This document shows positions 56,491-64,000 of a stretch of 64,000 nt of DNA, one piece after another. The stretch covers positions 2,406,501 through 2,470,500 of the forward strand of contig JABELC010000001.1 in NCBI GenBank assembly GCA_028455995.1, read 5' to 3'. This stretch comes from Scleromitrula shiraiana (taxonomy: Eukaryota; Ascomycota; Leotiomycetes; Helotiales; Sclerotiniaceae). Within the stretch, counting starts at the first letter, position 1. Each line of letters starts with the position of its first letter. The position numbers and the translations under genes are program-made. The notes under the pieces are model-generated. The model saw only the letters and a list, made by a program, of their open reading frames with translations. It was not told the DNA's origin and searched no databases.

Positions 56491-59400
56491 TTATGTGGCA
56501 GCTGCGATCACTTGAATGGGTGCACGTTCGGCACGACCTTGGATCTCATGTTGTTGTGTTCGACCCAGGATTTCGGCAGCAGTGTTCTTGACGATACCTC
56601 CTGTAACAGGTAAAGCAGTGGTTTTCTCCAAGAAGAGATCGCACTCTCGAGCACATTGTCTACCCTCGTTGATACCCCTGATAATATTAGTAGATGCCCA
56701 TAATTGAGAATTTAGATCAAACTTACCAAACAATAAGAGACTGTCCACGGCGACAATCACCAGCAGCAAAGATACCTTCCACATTAGTGTGATATTTACC
56801 TGGAGGTGTCTTGACGTTCTTTCGAGGATCCTTCTCAATCTCACTGCCCAAAACACGATCTTCTGGACCAAGGAAACCCATGGATAAGAGAACAAGATCA
56901 GCTGGGAAGAATTGCTGGGAACCTTCAACCTTCTTCATGTCCCAACCACCAGTAGAAGACTTAGTCCATTCAACACGGATAGTGTTGATTCCCTTGACTT
57001 TACCAGTACCATCATCAACGAACTCTTCAGACATAACACAGTATTCACGAGGATCTTTGCCCATGTGTTGCTTGACTTCGGTATGTCCATAGTCCACGCG
57101 GTAGATTCGTGGCCATTGTGGCCATGGGTTGTCACGAGCTCGCTCATTTGGTGGTTGAGGAAGGAGTTCAAAGTTGGTAACGGACTTAGCACCATGACGA
57201 ACAGAGGTACCAATACAATCGTTTCCAGTATCACCACCACCAATGACAACAACGTGCTTGTCTTTGGCGGAGATGTACTCACCATCAGAGAGTTCAGAAT
57301 CAAGTAAGGACTTGGTGTTGCGGTGCAAGAATTGCATAGCGAAGTGAATACCTTCAAGATTGCGATTCTTGATTGGAAGATCACGAGCCACAGTTGCACC
57401 GGTAGCAATAATGACAGCATCATTTTGAGCTTTGAGATCCATGAGCTGCACATCTTGGCCGACGGCAACACCAGTCTTGAACTCAATGCCCTCAGCAGCC
57501 ATGAAATCAGTACGGCGCTTAACAATTTTCTTGTCGAGTTTCATGTTTGGAATACCATACATGAGAAGACCTCCAGCACGATCTGCACGCTCATAGACAG
57601 TGACTTGATGTCCAGCTTTGTTCAGTTGATCAGCACAGGCAAGACCAGCTGGTCCAGAACCGATAACTGCAACAGTCTTGCCAGTTCGAACCTTTGGCAC
57701 TTGTGGAACCATCCAGCCCATATCAAAGCCACGATCGATAATAGCACACTCGATCGATTTGATGCCGACGGGGTCCTCGTTAATGCCAAGAACACAGGCA
57801 CCCTCGCAAGGAGCAGGGCAGACACGACCAGTGAATTCCGGAAAGTTGTTTGTCATGAGCAGACGGTTAAGAGCATCTTTCCATTGGTCCCGGAACACTA
57901 ATTCGTTCCATTTTGGAATGATGTTGGAGATAGGGCAACCAGAATCAGATTGACAGAAAGGTACACCGCAATCCATACAACGAGCAGCTTGATATTTGAG
58001 TTCGTCCTCATCAAGTCTCTTAGAAAGCTCAGCCCAATCTCTTGTTCGAGTCTTCGAAGAGCGATACTTCTCAGATCGTCTTTGATATTTCATGAAACCC
58101 CTAGTCTTGTCCAAAACCAAAGATCTCTTCTTCTCAACGGCAGAATCACCAATTGATTCTTCAATATCTTGAAGATCAGATTTCTTCTCGTGCTTCTCCT
58201 TGTGGTTCTTCTCGGCAAGGTCGCGGGATCCTGGAAGGAAGGGCAATTGGAATCTTGCCTTCTTTGCTTCAGCAGCTTTAGCGGCCTCTTCCTGAAGAAC
58301 ACGTTTGTAGTCAACAGGGAGAACCTTGACGAAACGACGTAAAGCTCTGTTGAAGTCAAGGAGAATGCGGGCAGCAAGTTCAGAACCAGTGTAATGGTGA
58401 TGATCTTCGATCAATCCTCGTACGAAAGCAATTTCGGCGGGATCATCAATGCCGGAAGCTTCAACCATTTCTGGGTTCAACTTGGACATGAAGTCTTGCT
58501 GAATATCAAGGATATAAGCAATACCACCAGACATACCAGCTGCGAAATTGCGACCAGTTGATCCCAAAATCAAAACACGACCACCAGTCATGTACTCGCA
58601 ACCATGATCACCAACACCTTCGACAACTGCTGTAGCTCCCGAGTTACGGACAGCAAATCTCTCGGCAGCCATTCCACGGAAGAATACAGTTCCACTAGTA
58701 GCACCATAAAGACAGACGTTACCGACAATGACGTTCTCTTCAGCCTTGAACACGGCAGAGCGAGGTGGATAAACGATCAAGCGACCACCAGAAAGTCCCT
58801 TTCCAACATAATCGTTTGCATCACCCTCGAGCTCCAAAGTAACACCAGGAGCAAGGAATGCACCGAATGACTGACCAGCAGATCCCTTAATGTTGACATG
58901 AACAGTATCAATAGGCAGACCATCCTCACCATATCTCTTGGAAATCTGATAAGAAAGCGATGTACCCATTGCACGATCAGTATTGACTATGTCACATTCG
59001 ATTCGGGATGGCAATCCCTTGTCGAGAGTTAACTCTGCTTCAGAGATCAACTTGTTGTCAAGACGGACGTATAATCGATGATCTTGTTTGCGAACGTTGA
59101 AAGTCGCAACTCCAGGTCTGAGCTTGTGTGCTGGAGTAAGGATCAGAGAGAGATCGATGTTGCTGGTCTTCTTTGTGCGCAAGTCATCTCGTACTCTTAA
59201 GCATTCAGCGTGGCCAACCATCTCGTTAATGGTTCTGAAACCAAGCTTTGCCATGATAGCTCTGAGCTCGTTTGCAATATAATAAAAGAAGTTGATAACA
59301 TGCTCAGGAGTACCTTGGAACTTCTTTCTAAGTTCTGGATCTTGAGTGGCGATACCTACAGGGCAAGTGTTCTAAAGAATGAATTAGCATTGCGTTTGAA

Positions 59401-62400
59401 TTGTGTTATTTGGGAACTTACCAAGTGACATTTACGCATCATAATACAGCCCATAGCGATAAGAGGGGTAGTAGCAAAACCCCACTCTTCCGCACCAAGC
59501 AAACAAGCAATAGCAACATCACGACCAGTTCGAAGTTGACCATCAGTCTGGACAACAACACGACCACGGAGATCATTAAGTACCAATGTTTGATGGGTTT
59601 CGGCAAGACCAAGTTCCCATGGCAAACCGGCATATTTGATACCAGTCCATCGAGAAGCACCAGTTCCACCATCATGACCAGAGATCAAGATGTGATCGGC
59701 TTTGGCTTTTGCGACACCGGATGCGACGATACCTACACCAGTTTCGGAGACGAGTTTGACTGAGACACGAGAGCGGGGGTTGGCGCACTTGAGATCGTAG
59801 ATCAATTGTTTAAGATCCTCAATGGAGTAAATATCGTGATGAGGAGGTGGGGAAATCAAACCAACACCAGGTGTTGAGTGACGAGTTCTGGCAATTGACT
59901 GGGATACTTTGTGACCTGGAAGTTCACCACCTTCTCCAGGCTTAGCACCTTGAGCCATCTTGATCTGAAGTTCATCAGAATCGGCAAGGTAGTTTGAAGT
60001 AACACCGAATCTTCCGGATGCAACTTGCTTGATGGCTGATCTCATAGTGTCGCCATTTGCATGAACCTCAGAACGTTCTGGGTCCTCACCACCTTCACCA
60101 GTATTAGACTTACCGCCGAGACGGTTCATAGCGACAGCGAGAGTGGAGTGAGATTCCATGGAAATCGAACCGTATGACATGGCACCCGTGCAGAATCTTC
60201 TGACAATTTCAGTCCAAGGCTCAACTTGGTCAATTGGGACTGGGTTGCTTTCTTCAAAGTTGAAGTCGAGGAGACCTCTAAGAGTACATTTCTTAATCTG
60301 CTCGTACTCCGAGAGTGAGTATGCTTCATATGATTTGTCGTTCTTGGTTCGAACGGCGTCCTGAATATTGGCAATAGAGACAGGGTCATTAATATGAGGC
60401 TCACCACCGTCACGCCAATGGTATTCGCCGGATTCGACGAGACCAGGAATGCTAACAGTGTATCGGGAAGGGAAACCCTTCTCGTGGAATCTGAATGCAT
60501 CTTCGGCAATAAGCTCGAAAGTGATTCCCTTGATTCTGGTGGCTGTACCCTTGAAGCAACGGTCTATAACAGTATCATCAACACCAAGAGCCTCGAAAAT
60601 CTGAGCTCCCTTGTAACTAGCTAGGGTTGAGATACCCATCTTGCTCATAACCTTGAGGATACCACCATCGGCCGAGTATTTGTAGTTGCGGATAAGAGCG
60701 TCATCGGTAAGCTTCTTTCTGATCAACCCTTCACGGTTAAGCTTAAGAATACATTCCATTGCAAGATATGGATTAATTGCATCAACACCATAACCCACAA
60801 GAACACACATGTGGTGTACTTCACGAGCTTCAGCGGTCTCAACTACCAAGGCTGCGTGTGATCGCCATTTGTTGTTTACCAAATGATGATGGACCATTCC
60901 AGAAGCGAGAAGTGTCGAAACAGGAACCCTGTCTGCAGAAGTGGCACGATCGGAGAGAATGATGATACGGTCCTTGTTGTGAATAGCAGCAGTGGCTTGC
61001 TCGCAGATGTGATCCAAATGGTTGATATATCCTTGCACGCCCTCAGACTTTGGGAAAGTCAAATCGATAACCTTAACCGACCAAGCAGGACGTAACTTGC
61101 TGATGTTTTTCAATGCATTGAATTCAGGAATGGAGAGGACGGGAGTTGGTAACAACAATCTCCCGCATTGGGATGAATCCATCTCAAGCAAATTACCTTG
61201 TGGACCAACATAACAGTCGAGTGACATGACAATGGCTTCTCTAATAGGATCAATAGGAGGATTGGTGACTTGAGCGAAAAGCTGACGGAAGTACTCATAA
61301 AGAAGACGGGGAGCATTTGCAAGACATGCGAGAGGTGCATCGTTACCCATAGATCCAAGGGCTTCTTTCTCGTCAGAAGCCATTGGACCGAGGAGCAATG
61401 AGACTTGTTCAAAGGTATAACCAAAAGCTTTCAATAGAGGATCCTCCTGGATTGCAGAATCGTCCGGCTTGGGAGCCAAATCAACTATTCCCTTCTTGAT
61501 GAGATCCTCGTGGATTTTGGGCAAGCTAATAAGCTCTTTGTGAAGCCATGATCGGAAGTCATGACGTTTAGCGACAGTATTCTTGAGCTCTGCATCGTCA
61601 ATAATGCGGCCTGCGACGGTGTCGACAAGAAGCATTTTTCCTGGTTGCAGACGGCCTTTTAGAATAACACGTTCTGGGTCAACAGAAATAGTACCAACTT
61701 CAGAAGCGCAAATGATTCTATCATCATCCATGACATAGTAACGACATGGACGTAGACCATTTCTATCAAGGTTGGCACCACAGTATCTACCATCAGCAAA
61801 CGTAAAAAGTGCTGGGCCATCCCAAGGCTCCATTTGGCAAGCGGCCCACTCGTAGAAAGCGGCTTTAGCTGGGTCCATTGCGGCATTGTCTTGCCATGCT
61901 TCTGGGACCATCAACATCACAGCCTCTGGTAAAGAAAGTACTCCGTTGATGGTGAGCAATTCGAGAACATTGTCGAAAGCCGCAGAGTCGGAGCCTCCAT
62001 CTTCGACGATGGGATACATTGACTCAAGCTCTTCGCCAAAAATGTCTGATTGCATGACGCCTTCTCGGGCGCGCATCCAATTCTTATTTCCTCGAAGGGT
62101 ATTGATTTCGCCTGGGTTTACAGTTAGTATAAGGGTAGAGATGGGCGATTACAAGTGCCATACCATTGTGAGCTGCCCATCGTAATGGTTGGGCACGATC
62201 CCACGAAGGGAAAGTATTGGTAGAGAATCGAGAATGTACAAGAGCAAAATGGGCTTCGTAATCAGCGTTCACCAGATCATAGAAATACTGATAAACCTGT
62301 ACAGGGGTAAGTTGTCCCTTATAGACAATGTTTTTGTTAGAAAGGGAGCACAAGTAAAACCAGTTGTGCAAGCCAATAGTATGAGTTGCACGTTTTCGGA

Positions 62401-63227
62401 GCACATAAAGCTGTCTCTCGAATAGTTTCTCATCAAATTGATCAGGATCCGTAGTTTCTGGTGAGTTTCCTTGACCATATGCAGATGCTAGCACTACGAA
62501 GGGCTGCAATATGATGGGCTCACGAGATGCAGCAGCAGGACCAAGAAGAGTAGAATCTTTTGGGGGCTCTCGCCAGCCCAGCACTCTTAGTCCTAATGAC
62601 TCTGAAATCTCTTCCAATTGTTTCTTTGATTCTTGTAGAGTTTCTTCATCTGGTTTGAAGAAGAGATTTCCCACAGCATATTGTCCCAAAGGTGGAAGCT
62701 TGATATCCGTCTCGCGCTCGAAGTTTTTGATAAAGAATTTGTGAGGAATTGAGGTCATAACACCAGCACCATCTCCATCTCTTGCATCAGAACCCACAGC
62801 ACCCCGATGAGTCATGTTACAAAGTAAATTTCGAGCTGGAGGAAGAAAGTATTAGCAATTTGGCACATCAAAGGAAGTATATGGGGCCTACCATCGCTGA
62901 CGATCTTGTGGCTGGGTTTGCCTTTTATGTTACTATATTGAATATTAGATGTGTCCCAATTGTATAATCCCACGAATCTCACCAAGCAAAACCGACACCA
63001 CAAGCATCCTTCTCCAAGCCAGGATCATATAAACCCCTAGTTTTTGAATCAGTAAATGTGCATCAAAAATATTATAACCAAGCGGGGTTTACTCACTGCT
63101 TCACTGGCAAAGCCCCAGCCCATGAGCCATTTCCCTCAGTCTCATAATCATATTGATTATAGGCCTCGTTATTGGCATCAATCTCGGTTTGTCTGTCGTT
63201 AAAATCTTCCGCCCTTCCCATGCCCAT
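56491..63227 (-). CDS. GLT1: NADH-dependent glutamate synthase (GOGAT)
   Basis: Exons 63227-63097, 63036-62983, 62932-62892, 62835-62164, 62111-59422, 59371-56727 and 56677-56491 give 2139 residues, close to the yeast length. A ~55-residue propeptide precedes the amidotransferase nucleophile Cys56 (KDACGVGFAC). The class II glutaminase domain, central domain, FMN-binding synthase domain (GHDGGTGASRWTGIKYAGLPWE) and Fe-S ligands (CHLNTCPVGIAT) follow. The beta-like part has two CxxC-type Fe-S clusters (CMDCGVPFC; CPAPCEGAC) and the FAD/NAD motifs VIGSGPAGLACADQL and VIGGGDTGNDCIG. The enzyme converts glutamine plus 2-oxoglutarate to two glutamates using NADH, completing ammonium assimilation with glutamine synthetase. 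The first four exons are small. The frame is open upstream of the first ATG, so a further 5' exon is possible. Confidence 0.96.
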
Positions 63228-64000
63228 CGTAGGCAAAACAGCCGGCGATTCGGGAAGGATATTATTTCGCGGTTGGGAGCACAGCTCTTTGTTTGAATGA
63301 ATTTGAGATTTTTTGATGATGTAGCAATCGCGCGAATGAATCTGTTTCTAATGACCTCAAAGGTGGCAAATTAGCTTAAAATTGGGGAATGATAGAACAA
63401 AGAATATTGTAAATTATGCGAAGGTTAGATTTGATGAGAAAATGGGCTACAGCTTCCCAAGATTATCAATGTTCAACACTTGAATGATCTAGCGCAAAGA
63501 TATGTGCTTTAGTCGATTGATCTTTTAGTCGGTTGCACAGAATTCGTTGTAAAAGCTAACCAAGTAAACTGTATAATACAATAATATCGTTTTCTTTTTT
63601 TCAAATGGTAGAATTGAAGTCTCCCAATTGAAAATCGATGAATCGCCACTCCACAGATTTTGGTAATAATTGAAGTATTACTGGTCGTTGCGTTTTACAA
63701 CGACATCATAATAGTGGGCGGGCGAACTTCCCAGATAAGACATGGAGGGGTTATTTAAGAAGAAATTTCACATACAAATTTATTTGAGAGATTGTATTAG
63801 ATCTCAACAATCAACAAGACAGCGATTTGCAAATAAGAAGATGCTGATGATGATGATGATGATAATGGGTATTGATTCGTTGCAAAGTTGGATGTTTTAA
63901 GGGAAATCTCCAAATTTCATGAGTGGGAGTAGGAGTGAGAGTGGGAGTGGGAGTGGGAAAGATGGCTTTTATTGTAGGAGAGGGAAATGATCTCTTTGAG
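63228..64000. promoter_or_regulatory. GLT1 upstream region
   Basis: This AT-rich region reaches the window end. It contains one GATAAG motif (63734-63739), a possible site for the GATA nitrogen regulator, and a GAT trinucleotide run (about 63844-63863). A GAGTGG-type repeat lies near 63923-63958. No gene is seen. Confidence 0.45.

Noticed and set aside
59356..62076. Separate genes for the long GOGAT frames
   Set aside because: Consensus introns at 59421-59372, 62163-62112 and 56726-56678 join all frames into one 2139-residue glutamate synthase of normal length.

Overview
The window is nuclear DNA of a filamentous ascomycete. Genes carry short introns (mostly 45-60 nt, GT-AG), proteins are typical of Pezizomycotina, and long AT-rich intergenic stretches are packed with simple repeats. 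Protein resemblance recalled from memory suggests Leotiomycetes, probably Sclerotiniaceae (Botrytis or Sclerotinia type); that placement is inference. I reconstructed exon structures by hand from splice signals and reading-frame continuity. Where a multi-exon gene is called complete, the summed exon lengths are divisible by three.

Layout, left to right: a PX-domain lipid-binding protein (5' end outside the window); a cellobiose dehydrogenase with heme, flavin and CBM1 modules (-); succinate dehydrogenase flavoprotein subunit (+); the peroxisomal import receptor PEX5 (-); a predicted mitochondrial two-RRM protein whose start codon is split by an intron (-); a SET/MYND protein (+); a Mis18/Yippee-type zinc protein (-); a Rex1-type RNA exonuclease (+); a short-chain dehydrogenase (+); a small proline-rich membrane orphan (+); succinyl-CoA ligase beta subunit (-); a lysine-rich protein (+); an amino-acid/choline-type permease (-); the ER fusion GTPase SEY1 (+); tRNA-Val(AAC); a DAL5-type MFS transporter (-); a 4.2 kb gene-free, repeat-rich segment; a rhodanese-PTP tyrosine phosphatase (+); a large unrecognised protein with a C-terminal AT-hook (-); a VTC4-type polyphosphate polymerase (-); and NADH glutamate synthase GLT1 (-), whose promoter runs to the window end.

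This is mostly ordinary housekeeping territory. Succinyl-CoA ligase and succinate dehydrogenase catalyse consecutive TCA-cycle steps, and glutamate synthase draws on 2-oxoglutarate from the same cycle. They lie apart with unrelated neighbours, so no operon-like cluster is implied. No secondary-metabolite cluster, transposon, virus or CRISPR array was seen. The points most worth a second look are the split start codon, the near-linkerless CBM1 and GC-AG intron in cellobiose dehydrogenase, two unrelated proteins with AT-hooks, the unknown 1036-residue protein, and complementary pentanucleotide arrays in the gene desert.
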